Shown piece by piece: positions 26,841-35,433 of a stretch of 35,488 nt of DNA. The notes beneath the pieces were generated by a model. That model worked only from the letters and a program-made list of their open reading frames with translations. It was not told the origin of the DNA and searched no databases. The first letter of the stretch is position 1. Each line of letters begins with the position of its first letter. Position numbers and translations under genes: made by a program. The stretch comes from Muribaculum sp. (GTDB lineage: Bacteria > Bacteroidota > Bacteroidia > Bacteroidales > Muribaculaceae), in NCBI GenBank assembly GCA_023666965.1, contig JAMPAZ010000012.1, positions 1-35,488 of the forward strand, given 5' to 3'.

Positions 26841-27044
26841 GAAAGATTTAACAACTTATTAATCAACAATAAATCTTTGCGGATTTTGCACATTAAACCA
26901 ATATAAAACCGGGCAAATCGGTCTAACGACCGCTTTACCCGGCTGTACAAGTTAATCTTCTTTCAGAAGCAAATGCTATTTTGACACAGCCTCCTACACA
27001 AATTTAGCATCTTTCAGATGCGCTAATTTCATTTTGACATCCTC
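26841..27044. mobile_element. Rearranged copy of the MITE-like repeat, copy 2
   Basis: Bases 26842-26993 closely match 8898-9048, including an AAAGATTT (26842-26849)/AAATCTTT (26871-26878) stem, the 37-bp hairpin, and the end motif TATTTTGACACAGCCTC. Directly after it, 26993-27044 is the reverse complement of the left end of copy 1 (8784-8836). The two ends of the unit are thus joined the wrong way round, as if two copies recombined or one inverted. No coding sequence is present. Confidence 0.7.
26908..26944 (-). terminator. Repeat-borne hairpin terminator after the 76-aa gene
   Basis: The arms 26909-26923 and 26928-26942 match the 8963-8999 hairpin with a single base change in the loop. On the minus strand it is followed by TTTTATATTGG. 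It lies about 105 bases beyond the stop of the minus-strand gene ending at 27051. Confidence 0.65.
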
Positions 27045-27050
27045 ACAGAT

Positions 27051-27281
27051 TTATTTGCCGAAAATATCGCTGATTTTGCCTTTGATTTCTTCAAAAGCGC
27101 TTTCTTTAACACCATCGCCGTCAAGATCTCCGATGAGACCGGAACTTTTCACCTTTTCGATTATTTCCGACATCGAAAACTTGCTTGTATCGATACCCTT
27201 GAGGTGCTCTGTGACAGCAGCCAAATCGAACGAACCTCCGAATTTAGAAGTCAGCTCAGACAATATGTTATCCAAATCCAT
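27051..27281 (-). CDS. Small acidic protein with EF-hand/dockerin-like loop
   Basis: The 76-residue protein has no signal peptide. It is mainly helical, with a loop DLDGDG at 52-57 resembling an EF-hand or dockerin calcium loop. The usual acidic residue at loop position 12 is Phe63, with Glu64 next, so calcium binding is uncertain. The gene is read in the same direction as the sensor-kinase-like gene and begins 94 bases after its stop. A repeat-borne hairpin terminates it. Function unknown; acidic composition and an intact frame between two clear boundaries support it as real. Confidence 0.65.
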   Translation of the reverse strand: MDLDNILSELTSKFGGSFDLAAVTEHLKGIDTSKFSMSEIIEKVKSSGLIGDLDGDGVKESAFEEIKGKISDIFGK

Positions 27282-27375
27282 AACTTCGCGTTTTTTGAGT
27301 TAATAATAAAGTTACCTTACATTTAAAACGGCACACTTTTCTAAAAAGTTCACCCCGAAGGACAACCACTCGTCG

Positions 27376-28884
27376 TCAAGAATGGATATCGAGCGTGAAG
27401 CGTGTTCCGTGGCGATAAGATGTGTCGAGTTTGAGAGTTCCGTCAAGTTTTACAGCTCTTAAAGATGCTATCGGGAGCGACAAGCCATCGTCCTTCATCA
27501 AGTCGGCACCAGAAGCAAACGGTTTAAAGATATTTTCACGCATATCTTCCGGAATACCGGCACCGGTGTCAGTGACAATAAATTGTTGCAGTTTCGCTCC
27601 ACGCTTTTTATAATCGAGAGTAATCTTGCCGCCTTCAGGCGTCTGTTCTGCAGCATATTTAAGCAATTGGACCACAACCTTTTCAGTCTCTTCCTTATTA
27701 AGCTTGGCAACGGATTTCGAAGCGTTAACCACCACGCTTACTCCCGACTTTAGCATCGGTCGAATCTGGTCGACCATCTCATCGCAGAACGATTGGATAT
27801 TTACATCATCTAACGGGTAGCGTTCATCAAGCGACGACTCAAGTTCAGAAAGTTCGCGGGCATGGTCGGTAAACCGACGCATTCCTTTCACAGCCGGATG
27901 GTTTTGGTCTAAAGCCGCCAAAGCAGGTTCCATTTGTGAAGAGATATTGCGGATAAGCATAGTCTTTTGCGCATTTCTCTCATTGGCATCGTCAACAGCC
28001 CTGTGCATTTTACGGTTACGGGCGATGAAGCGCCATAAGGCAACACAAAGGAAAATCATCACACCGACCGAAACTGCCAGCAATATACCGAGAGCGACAA
28101 CCAAGCCACTCTTAGACTTAATCGTTTCTTCCCTGTCGGCAATAGTCTTAAGACTTTGATCGTACTTTTTCTTGACACTTGCCACTTTACTGTCGGATGT
28201 CAGCGCATCGATTGAATCAGACCATTGAATATAGCTCCCATACGTTTGGTCGAGCTGCCGGGCGTTGTTACCAGCAACGGCACCGTCAATCAACATCTGA
28301 TAGTCTTCCTTTGCTTTCCTATAGTCTTTTTCAGAGTCAAACTTCCTTATAAGCTGTGAGGTGTAGACATCGCCTTCTTCCGGATGTCCTAAAGCATAAT
28401 GGTACTTAGCCTTTGAATAAAGCAAGTCATTTTCAACACTGACACTTTTAGCCGAATCCGACAATTGCTCAAGCTTCTTTATCGACGCATTAGCACCGCC
28501 TGTATTTTTAACAATGAGATAGAGGTTCAATCGACCACGCTCCACCTGAAAATGCGGGGCATACATAGGTTTGCCGGAAGCACGTTCCAAATCGGTCAAG
28601 TTTTTGTCGATACGATTCAGAAGCTGCATGGCACCGTCATAGTTTTTCTCTTTTGCATAGGCATTTGCGGCCCTCATGCCCGAACGTGCGGCCTGTTCAT
28701 AATCCTTGGCCTTTATATATTCATTGTAAGCTTGAATATATTTACCGGCGGCCAAATTGTAGTTTTTAGCATCCGACGCGGCCTTAGCTTGCGCCAGAAT
28801 CTGTTCTACAGATGTCTGTTCCGCATTCATCGTCACCAACGATGCCATCAGGAGCACGGCAAGTAATAAGACAACCTTTTTCAT
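27376..28884 (-). CDS. TPR sensor-histidine-kinase-like protein with degenerate catalytic boxes
   Basis: The 502-residue protein has a signal peptide (about 1-21), a periplasmic TPR-type helical domain (about 25-205), a coiled stretch (about 230-258), one membrane helix (261-285), and a cytoplasmic HisKA/HATPase-like part. The H-box reads NISSQMEPAL at 313-322, with Ser316 where the phospho-accepting His belongs. The N-box reads QLLKYA at 406-411, with Tyr410 in place of the magnesium-binding Asn. The G1 box DTGAGI (439-444) is intact, while G2 is altered (GLSLPI at 467-472). It is therefore probably not an autokinase. No response regulator is adjacent. It may bind ATP or act as an allosteric partner of another kinase. 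Confidence 0.82.
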   Translation of the reverse strand: MKKVVLLLAVLLMASLVTMNAEQTSVEQILAQAKAASDAKNYNLAAGKYIQAYNEYIKAKDYEQAARSGMRAANAYAKEKNYDGAMQLLNRIDKNLTDLERASGKPMYAPHFQVERGRLNLYLIVKNTGGANASIKKLEQLSDSAKSVSVENDLLYSKAKYHYALGHPEEGDVYTSQLIRKFDSEKDYRKAKEDYQMLIDGAVAGNNARQLDQTYGSYIQWSDSIDALTSDSKVASVKKKYDQSLKTIADREETIKSKSGLVVALGILLAVSVGVMIFLCVALWRFIARNRKMHRAVDDANERNAQKTMLIRNISSQMEPALAALDQNHPAVKGMRRFTDHARELSELESSLDERYPLDDVNIQSFCDEMVDQIRPMLKSGVSVVVNASKSVAKLNKEETEKVVVQLLKYAAEQTPEGGKITLDYKKRGAKLQQFIVTDTGAGIPEDMRENIFKPFASGADLMKDDGLSLPIASLRAVKLDGTLKLDTSYRHGTRFTLDIHS

Positions 28885-28973
28885 AGATAAATAATTGAAA
28901 TAGTATATTTAATAATGTTTAATTTCATCATGTAAACAAATAATGGAGCCACTGTTTATGAAGCAGAGCCAAA

Positions 28974-29039
28974 ATGTCATACATATTTAACATTTATTAT
29001 GAATAAATGACATGGCAATCCTTTGGCATTCCATTTGCC
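28974..29039. promoter_or_regulatory. Nested dyads in the divergent region before htpG
   Basis: ATGTCAT (28974-28980) pairs with ATGACAT (29007-29013), enclosing ATTTATT-atg-AATAAAT (28992-29008). Just downstream, GGCAA (29014-29018) mirrors TTGCC (29035-29039). They lie between the divergent sensor-like gene and htpG and could be operator sites. They do not match the CIRCE heat-shock element (TTAGCACTC-N9-GAGTGCTAA). Confidence 0.35.
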
Positions 29040-29091
29040 GAATGTTATTAATAAAGAATTAAATTAACTAAAATACAATACACAAACCGTT

Positions 29092-31143
29092 ATGAACACT
29101 CAAACAGGAAAAATCGGGGTAACTACAGAGAACATATTCCCCGTAATTAAAAAATTCCTTTACAGCGACCATGAGATTTTTCTCCGCGAGCTTGTAAGCA
29201 ACGCCATAGACGCAACCAACAAGCTTAAGACACTGTCTTCGTTCGGAGAGTTTAAAGGCGACATGGACGACATGACAGTACGTGTCACAATCGACAAAGA
29301 AGCCGGTACGCTCACTGTCAGCGACCACGGTATCGGGATGACAGCCGACGATATAGACAAATACATTAACCAAATAGCATTCTCGGGAGCCGAAGAATTT
29401 TTGGCAAAATATAAGGACAAAGCCGAAAACATTATTGGACATTTCGGACTTGGCTTTTACTCCGGCTTTATGGTAGCCAAGAAAGTCGAAATACGGACAC
29501 TGTCATATAAGGAGGGGTCTCAGGCGATGAGCTGGACTTGCGATGGATCGCCGGAGTATTCAATGCAACCCATCGAGAAAGACCGCCGTGGAACAGACAT
29601 CGTCTTGTACATCGACGATGACAACAAAGAATTTCTCGAACAAACCCGAATCGACACCCTTCTTAAGAAATACTGCAGATTTCTCCCTGTACCCGTCATT
29701 TCCGGCAAGGAGCAGGAATGGAAAGACGGCAAATATGTAGATTCCGACAAAGACAAAGTAATAAACAATACTGAACCTGAATGGACAAAAAAGCCGGCAG
29801 AACTTACTGACGACGACTATCGTAAATTTTATTCGGAGCTTTACCCCGGCCAAGACGATCCACTGTTCTGGATTCACTTAAATGTAGACTATCCGTTCAC
29901 TCTCACCGGAATATTATATTTTCCGAAGCTGAAAAACAACATCGACATTCAGCGCAACCGCATTCAGCTCTACTGCAATCAAGTATTTGTCACTGATTCG
30001 GTTGAAGGCGTTGTTCCGGAATTTATGATGCTTATGCAAGGTGTCATCGATTCTCCGGACATACCACTCAACGTATCGCGTTCATACCTGCAAAGCGACA
30101 GCGCCGTCAAAAAGATTTCGACCTATATCACACGAAAAGTAGCCGACAGGCTAGATGAATTGTTCAAGGCCGACAGAGCTGAATTCGAGAAGAAATGGGA
30201 CGACATCAAGGTATTCATTGAATACGGCATGTTGACCGACGATAAATTCTGTGAAAAAGCCATGAAGTTTGTATTGGTAAAGGACACCGATGGCAAGTAC
30301 TATACTCTCGAAGAATACCGCACCTTGATTGAAGCGACACAAACCGACAAGGACGGAAATGTCATATATCTGTACACAACAGATCCAACTGCGCAATACA
30401 ATTATGTCAACGATGCCACCGAGCGCGGATACAACGTGCTTGTTATGGACGGTCAGCTTGACAGCCACTTCATCGGCTTGCTCGAACAGAAACTTGAAAA
30501 GTCGCACTTCGTCAGAGTCGATTCAGACATTATCGACAACCTCATCCGTAAAGAGGACAGAAAAGCATCGGACCTTACTCCCACCCAGCGCAACATTCTC
30601 ACCACCGTATTCAAGTCGCAGATTCCACATGTAGAGAAAGCGGAATTTCTCGTAACATTTGAATCGCTGGCCCACGATGCGGCACCTGTGATGATCACTC
30701 AAAATGAATATATGCGCCGAATGAAGGATATGGCCGCAATGCAACCCGGCATGTCGGCAATATACGGAGAGCTTCCCGACAGCTACAATCTGATTATAAA
30801 CACTGAACATACCCTTATCAAAGAGATTAAGGACGAAGCCGACAAATCGCTCGTTGCCAAAGTAGCACCCATCGATACAGACATTGAAAAGAGCAACTCT
30901 GAAATAACCGCTCTCAGAGAAGCCACTAAAGATAAGGCCATGGGCGACGATGACAAAAAGAAACTGGCAGACCTGGAAGCCCAAGTCAGCAAACTTAGGG
31001 AAGAAGAGACAAAGACCATTTCTGAATATGCATCGACGCTGCCGAAAGTAAAGCAGTTGATCGACTTGGCTCTTCTCGGAAACGGACTGCTGAAAGGTCA
31101 AGACTTAAGCTCGTTTATACGGCGATCGTTCAAGATGTTATAA
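29092..31143 (+). CDS. htpG: Molecular chaperone HtpG (Hsp90)
   Basis: HtpG is the bacterial Hsp90, a cytoplasmic ATP-dependent dimeric chaperone. The 683-residue protein carries the N-terminal GHKL nucleotide pocket: ELVSNAIDATNKL near 34-46 with the magnesium-binding Asn, SDHGIGMT near 77-84, and GHFGLGFYSGF near 116-126. A middle domain follows with NVSRSYLQ near 330. The C-terminal region includes a charged helical stretch (about 600-650) before the dimerisation end. Compared with E. coli HtpG (624 residues) it is longer, as is usual in Bacteroidetes. It is monocistronic with a strong terminator. Confidence 0.97.
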   Translation: MNTQTGKIGVTTENIFPVIKKFLYSDHEIFLRELVSNAIDATNKLKTLSSFGEFKGDMDDMTVRVTIDKEAGTLTVSDHGIGMTADDIDKYINQIAFSGAEEFLAKYKDKAENIIGHFGLGFYSGFMVAKKVEIRTLSYKEGSQAMSWTCDGSPEYSMQPIEKDRRGTDIVLYIDDDNKEFLEQTRIDTLLKKYCRFLPVPVISGKEQEWKDGKYVDSDKDKVINNTEPEWTKKPAELTDDDYRKFYSELYPGQDDPLFWIHLNVDYPFTLTGILYFPKLKNNIDIQRNRIQLYCNQVFVTDSVEGVVPEFMMLMQGVIDSPDIPLNVSRSYLQSDSAVKKISTYITRKVADRLDELFKADRAEFEKKWDDIKVFIEYGMLTDDKFCEKAMKFVLVKDTDGKYYTLEEYRTLIEATQTDKDGNVIYLYTTDPTAQYNYVNDATERGYNVLVMDGQLDSHFIGLLEQKLEKSHFVRVDSDIIDNLIRKEDRKASDLTPTQRNILTTVFKSQIPHVEKAEFLVTFESLAHDAAPVMITQNEYMRRMKDMAAMQPGMSAIYGELPDSYNLIINTEHTLIKEIKDEADKSLVAKVAPIDTDIEKSNSEITALREATKDKAMGDDDKKKLADLEAQVSKLREEETKTISEYASTLPKVKQLIDLALLGNGLLKGQDLSSFIRRSFKML

Positions 31144-31170
31144 CTTCATTAGAAACTGGTTTACAATGCA

Positions 31171-31217
31171 TTACCGTGGTATCGGATAAATTTATCCGAG
31201 CCACGGTAAACTTTTTA
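31171..31217 (+). terminator. Rho-independent terminator of htpG
   Basis: TTACCGTGG (31171-31179) pairs with CCACGGTAA (31201-31209), and an inner CGGATAA/TTATCCG pair sits within. ACTTTTTAT follows. Confidence 0.85.
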
Positions 31218-31267
31218 TAAGGACTACGCTTTATATTTTATAGTCATTTACTTTACATTTTACTATT

Positions 31268-32299
31268 ATGAAACTAAGAAAGATTAAACAAAACACTATC
31301 CTGTCATTGGCGATAGCAGGTGCACTATCATTTATGACATCATGTGCGAATAAATCATCATCGGCTCAAACCTCCAATCAAGAAGCCCAAGCTTCGGAAC
31401 AAACAGACAACGGTCATACCGAAGGTCCACAACTCGGATCGGTAGGCGGTGGACCGGTAATTGACAAATCAGGAGATGCAACTCTGCAATCCATGATTAA
31501 GACCTTGTTGCCACAATTCAGACAACTTGAATACACTGATGCAGAGACCGGGAAGACCATGAAGTATAATCTGTTTACTCCTAAAAATGCTGTTGCAGGC
31601 AAAAAATATCCTCTGGTGCTCTTTATTGCTGACGCAAGCACACCCGGAGAAGATGTGACGCAACCTCTCACACAGGGTTACGGAGGCTTGATTTGGGCTA
31701 CTGACGAATGGCAAAAAGACCATCCATGCTACGTACTTGTTCCACAATTTTCCGGTGTGGCTGTAAATGACGATTACCAGCACACCGACGAGGTTGACAT
31801 AGCAATCAGATTGCTTAACGATGTCACCGCTAAAAATAGCGTCGACACTAAAAGACTTTACACAACAGGACAGTCAATGGGAGGCATGATTTCAATGTAC
31901 TACAACGTAGCTTATCCATCAGTTTTCGCCGCATCCATCTTTGTTGACAGCCATTGGGACATCGCGACATTCCCCGAACTGGCAAAGCATAAATTCATCT
32001 ACTTTATCGCCGGAGATGAAGGTAAGGCATATAAAGATATGAAGCCTCTCGAAGAAGCGGCCGAAAAGGATGGCGTCCAATACACGTTCGCGGCTTGGAG
32101 CGCAAAACTACCTGAAGCCCGCCAGAGCGAGCTCGCAGGAACAATGCTCGAAAAGGGTGCTCCTATAAACATCTTCCAATTCGAGCCTAAAACAGTCCTG
32201 CCTGACGATATGAAAGGCAGCGAGCACATGTATTCTTTTGACTACGCATATAAGATTTTATCAGTACGCGAATGGCTGTTTAAGCAATCGTTGAAATAA
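31268..32299 (+). CDS. Lipoprotein alpha/beta hydrolase (esterase/prolyl-oligopeptidase-like)
   Basis: The 343-residue product has a lipoprotein signal with the lipidation Cys at about 26 (FMTSC), then a Ser/Gln/Thr-rich linker to about residue 60. The hydrolase fold spans about 80-343. The nucleophile elbow GQSMGG places Ser203. Asp250 (AGDEG) and His320 (GSEHMYSFDYAYK) are in suitable positions to complete a triad. Related proteins act as secreted esterases or peptidases; the substrate here is unknown. It has its own terminator (32343), and the next operon starts from a separate promoter. Confidence 0.82.
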   Translation: MKLRKIKQNTILSLAIAGALSFMTSCANKSSSAQTSNQEAQASEQTDNGHTEGPQLGSVGGGPVIDKSGDATLQSMIKTLLPQFRQLEYTDAETGKTMKYNLFTPKNAVAGKKYPLVLFIADASTPGEDVTQPLTQGYGGLIWATDEWQKDHPCYVLVPQFSGVAVNDDYQHTDEVDIAIRLLNDVTAKNSVDTKRLYTTGQSMGGMISMYYNVAYPSVFAASIFVDSHWDIATFPELAKHKFIYFIAGDEGKAYKDMKPLEEAAEKDGVQYTFAAWSAKLPEARQSELAGTMLEKGAPINIFQFEPKTVLPDDMKGSEHMYSFDYAYKILSVREWLFKQSLK

Positions 32300-32342
32300 A
32301 AGACATCTAAAAGCAAGTATTAGAAGAAATTCTTAATGATAG

Positions 32343-32377
32343 CAGTCACCGACAATCGTTGCCGGTGGCTGTTTTTT
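32343..32377 (+). terminator. Rho-independent terminator of the lipoprotein hydrolase gene
   Basis: CAGTCACCGACAA (32343-32355) pairs with TTGCCGGTGGCTG (32359-32371) with one G-U pair and one mismatch, followed by T6. Confidence 0.85.
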
Positions 32378-32397
32378 GTTACAAAACATTAATTGTG

Positions 32398-32428
32398 TTG
32401 AATTTACGAGATAAATTCAGTAACTTCG
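32398..32428 (+). promoter_or_regulatory. Promoter of the polyferredoxin-aldo/keto reductase operon
   Basis: GTTG ends at 32400 and TAACTTCG lies at 32421-32428, 20 bases later. This approximates TTTG-N19-21-TAnnTTTG with one change in each box. The start codon follows 33 bases downstream. Confidence 0.55.
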
Positions 32429-32461
32429 CGTTAAAATTAATAATATCCAATCACACAATTT

Positions 32462-33940
32462 ATGCTAAAACGGATTAGAGTAATTTTAGCTGTGATATGC
32501 TTCATTGCCGTCACAGCACTTTTCGTTGACTTTTCTGCTACCGCCGTACATGGATGGGGTTGGCTCGCAAAATGGCAGTTTATGCCGGCGGTGCTTTCGG
32601 CTAATATCGTTGTTCTGGCCATACTTGTAATCGCGACGTTAGTACTGGGCAGAGCTTACTGCTCAATTCTGTGTCCGCTCGGAGTGTTTCAAGATTTTGT
32701 CTCTTGGCTGAGAGGTCGGATTAATAGACGTTCGCGTTCGCGATTCAAATATTCCCCCAGTTTGACTTGGCTACGGTTGTCTATACTCGCACTTTTCACA
32801 ATAGCAATCATATTGGGGTTCACTCATTTAGCACTGTATTTAGATCCATACAGCGCATACGGGCGCATAGTAGGCTCGCTCTTTCGCCCAGTTTACGACG
32901 AAGCCAACAATCTTTTAGCAACAACACAGGGACCTGACGATTATACGTTTTATCATGTTAATTATTACGTTTCGGTAGGAGCCGTAGTGGTAGCCGCCAT
33001 AACTTTTATAATAATCGCCGTATTAGCATGGTCAAACGGGCGTATATATTGCAACACTATTTGCCCGGTCGGAACAATTCTCGGCTATTTATCAAAATTT
33101 TCGTGGCTTAAACCGGTAATTGACACGGATAAATGCATCAAGTGCGGATCATGTGCAAGAAGGTGTAAGGCATCATGCATAGACTTCAAGAATGAGACCA
33201 TCGACTATTCGCGTTGCGTAGCCTGCATGGATTGTCTGGGTTCATGCAGTAAAGATGCCATTTCATATTCCCATCCTGCAAAGAAGCCGACATTGAAAAG
33301 CGCCAAGGCCGATACCGGTCGTCGAGATTTTTTGACAGTCAGCGCACTTCTCGCCGGGTCGGCCATCATAAATGCAGAAGAAAAGAATGTCGACGGCGGA
33401 CTTGCTAAAATCATCGACAAGGTCAAACCGGAGCGCAAAACGCTCATCACTCCCCCGGGAAGCGAAGGACATTCAAATTTCTTTCAAAAATGTACCGCGT
33501 GTCAACTATGTATCAGCAATTGTCCGAACGGAGTGCTTCGCCCATCAAGCGATGCGACGCGGTTTATGCAGCCGGAAGTCAGCTACGAAAGAGGTTATTG
33601 CCGTCCGGAATGCACGCGTTGTTCAGAAGTTTGTCCCACCGGAGCAATTTCGCTTCTCGACGTAGCTGAAAAAAGTTCAGTACAGATCGGACACGCAGTA
33701 TGGATAAAAGAAAACTGTCTGCCATACACCGATGGCACATCATGCGGCAACTGCGGAAGGCACTGCCCTACCGGAGCGATCGTTATGACAGCGATAGACC
33801 CTGAAAATCCGAGATCGCTAAAAGTGCCGTCCGTAAACATCGAGGCATGTATAGGTTGCGGAGCCTGCGAGAATTTATGTCCCGTGCGTCCATTCAGCGC
33901 CATTTATGTTGAAGGACATGAACGCCATCGCGAAATCTAA
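32462..33940 (+). CDS. NapH-like membrane polyferredoxin fused to a NapG-like ferredoxin domain
   Basis: The 492-residue protein begins as a NapH/YccM-type quinol-linked membrane protein, with helices at about 4-24, 43-63, 103-126 and 168-190. It has the paired motifs CSILCPLG (67-74) and CNTICPVG (197-204). Two 4Fe-4S sites follow: C225/C228/C231/C235 and C252/C255/C258/C262. A twin-arginine motif GRRDFLTVSALLAG at 286-299 precedes a second part with four more cluster sites starting at C344, C380, C419 and C463. In nap systems NapH and NapG are separate proteins; here they look fused, with the Tat segment internal. It is followed after 40 bases by a Tat-signal oxidoreductase, to which it may pass electrons. 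Confidence 0.85.
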   Translation: MLKRIRVILAVICFIAVTALFVDFSATAVHGWGWLAKWQFMPAVLSANIVVLAILVIATLVLGRAYCSILCPLGVFQDFVSWLRGRINRRSRSRFKYSPSLTWLRLSILALFTIAIILGFTHLALYLDPYSAYGRIVGSLFRPVYDEANNLLATTQGPDDYTFYHVNYYVSVGAVVVAAITFIIIAVLAWSNGRIYCNTICPVGTILGYLSKFSWLKPVIDTDKCIKCGSCARRCKASCIDFKNETIDYSRCVACMDCLGSCSKDAISYSHPAKKPTLKSAKADTGRRDFLTVSALLAGSAIINAEEKNVDGGLAKIIDKVKPERKTLITPPGSEGHSNFFQKCTACQLCISNCPNGVLRPSSDATRFMQPEVSYERGYCRPECTRCSEVCPTGAISLLDVAEKSSVQIGHAVWIKENCLPYTDGTSCGNCGRHCPTGAIVMTAIDPENPRSLKVPSVNIEACIGCGACENLCPVRPFSAIYVEGHERHREI

Positions 33941-33980
33941 ACAGTCTTTATGAAAATCTTTCCCCTTTAAAGAACATAAT

Positions 33981-35402
33981 ATGAAATCCAAATACAATAT
34001 TAGCCGTCGCGATTTCCTTCGCACAACAGTAGCGGGAGGGAGTTTGGCTATGCTCGCCGCCTGTAAGGATAAGGCGGGATTAAGCCCCGACGCAAAGTCG
34101 ACAGATTCTCCCCGAGGCTTAGCCTCCGCCAAATCGTCTATCGGCGAAATGACGTATAGAACCAATCCAAATACCGGAGACAAAGTGTCTATTTTAGGAT
34201 ATGGATGTATGCGCTTCCCAGTTGTACCCCCAAGCAAAGAACAGCCCGACGGCAACAACCTCGACCAGGAAGCCATCAATAAACTCATCGACTATGCAAT
34301 GGCACACGGAATCAACTACTACGACACGTCGCCGGCATACTGTAAAGGGTTTAGCGAACGTGCAACCGGAATAGCTCTAAGCCGATATCCGAGAGAGAAA
34401 TACTACATTGCCACAAAATTATCTAATTTTTCGGAGAACCAGTGGTCGAAAGAGGCCTCAATCAACATGTATAAAAATTCGTTGAAAGAGCTTCAGACAG
34501 ACTATATCGACTATATGCTTCTTCACGGCATAGGTATGGGGGGCATGGACAACCTCAACTCCCGATTTATAGACAATGGCGTTCTGGATTTTCTTGTAAA
34601 GGAGCGAGAGGCCGGACGCATACGCAATCTCGGCTTTTCATACCACGGTGATGTCGCGGTATTTGACCATCTTCTTCAGCTTCAAGATAAGGGAGAAATC
34701 CATTGGGACTTTGCACAGATACAACTCAATTACGTCGACTGGACCCATGCCGACGAGACAAATCCGCGCAACACCGATGCCTCATATCTTTACGATGAGC
34801 TTAACAAGAGAGGTATTCCGGCTGTAATCATGGAACCGCTACTGGGAGGACGTCTTGCAAATGTCAACGACCATATACTCTCCGAATTTAAACGTCGCAG
34901 ACCGGACGATTCCGTCGCTTCGTGGGCCTTCCGCTTTGCCGGCACCCCTGAAGGTGTCTTGACGGTATTGAGCGGTATGACTTACATGGAACATCTGCAA
35001 GACAATCTTGCCACCTATTGTCCGCTTGAGCCCTGCAGTGCTGAAGAATTGAATATGCTGGAGGAATCAGCTAATATAATCGTAAATTTCCCCACAGTTC
35101 CCTGCACCGACTGCAAATACTGTATGCCGTGCCCCTACGGACTTGACATACCCACAATATTTTCACACTACAATAAATGCATAAATGAGGGTAATGTCCC
35201 GTCATCGCGCAAAGACCCCAATTATGAAAAAGCGCGGAGGGCATTCCTAATCGGATACGACAGAAAAGTGCCAAAACTGCGTCAAGCCGACCACTGCATC
35301 GGATGTGGCATCTGCAAGGCGCACTGTCCCCAAGGCATAGACATACCGCGCCGCATGACTCAGATAGATCATGTGGTTGAGGAGCTGAAACGCTCAATTT
35401 GA
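33981..35402 (+). CDS. Tat-exported aldo/keto reductase with C-terminal 4Fe-4S clusters
   Basis: The 473-residue protein has an N-terminal twin-arginine signal (SRRDFLR at 8-14) ending in a lipobox-like LAAC (C28), so a lipidated periplasmic form is possible. The aldo/keto reductase barrel spans about 58-350, with the catalytic tetrad visible as D115, Y120, K146 and H182. The C-terminal domain holds two ferredoxin-like sites: C375/C378/C381/C384 and C439/C442/C445/C449. Classical AKRs use NADPH, which is not expected in the periplasm, so electrons may come from the clusters and from the upstream membrane polyferredoxin. The substrate is unknown. Confidence 0.88.
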   Translation: MKSKYNISRRDFLRTTVAGGSLAMLAACKDKAGLSPDAKSTDSPRGLASAKSSIGEMTYRTNPNTGDKVSILGYGCMRFPVVPPSKEQPDGNNLDQEAINKLIDYAMAHGINYYDTSPAYCKGFSERATGIALSRYPREKYYIATKLSNFSENQWSKEASINMYKNSLKELQTDYIDYMLLHGIGMGGMDNLNSRFIDNGVLDFLVKEREAGRIRNLGFSYHGDVAVFDHLLQLQDKGEIHWDFAQIQLNYVDWTHADETNPRNTDASYLYDELNKRGIPAVIMEPLLGGRLANVNDHILSEFKRRRPDDSVASWAFRFAGTPEGVLTVLSGMTYMEHLQDNLATYCPLEPCSAEELNMLEESANIIVNFPTVPCTDCKYCMPCPYGLDIPTIFSHYNKCINEGNVPSSRKDPNYEKARRAFLIGYDRKVPKLRQADHCIGCGICKAHCPQGIDIPRRMTQIDHVVEELKRSI

Positions 35403-35433
35403 GAGCATATTCCGATAGAAGCGCATGAGAAAG

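Noticed and set aside
29014-29091. CIRCE/HrcA heat-shock operator before htpG
   Set aside because: The TTAGCACTC-N9-GAGTGCTAA sequence is not present.
30523-31101. 192-residue minus-strand open frame inside htpG
   Set aside because: It is entirely antisense to a conserved gene, and its Phe/Cys-rich composition matches a shadow frame.
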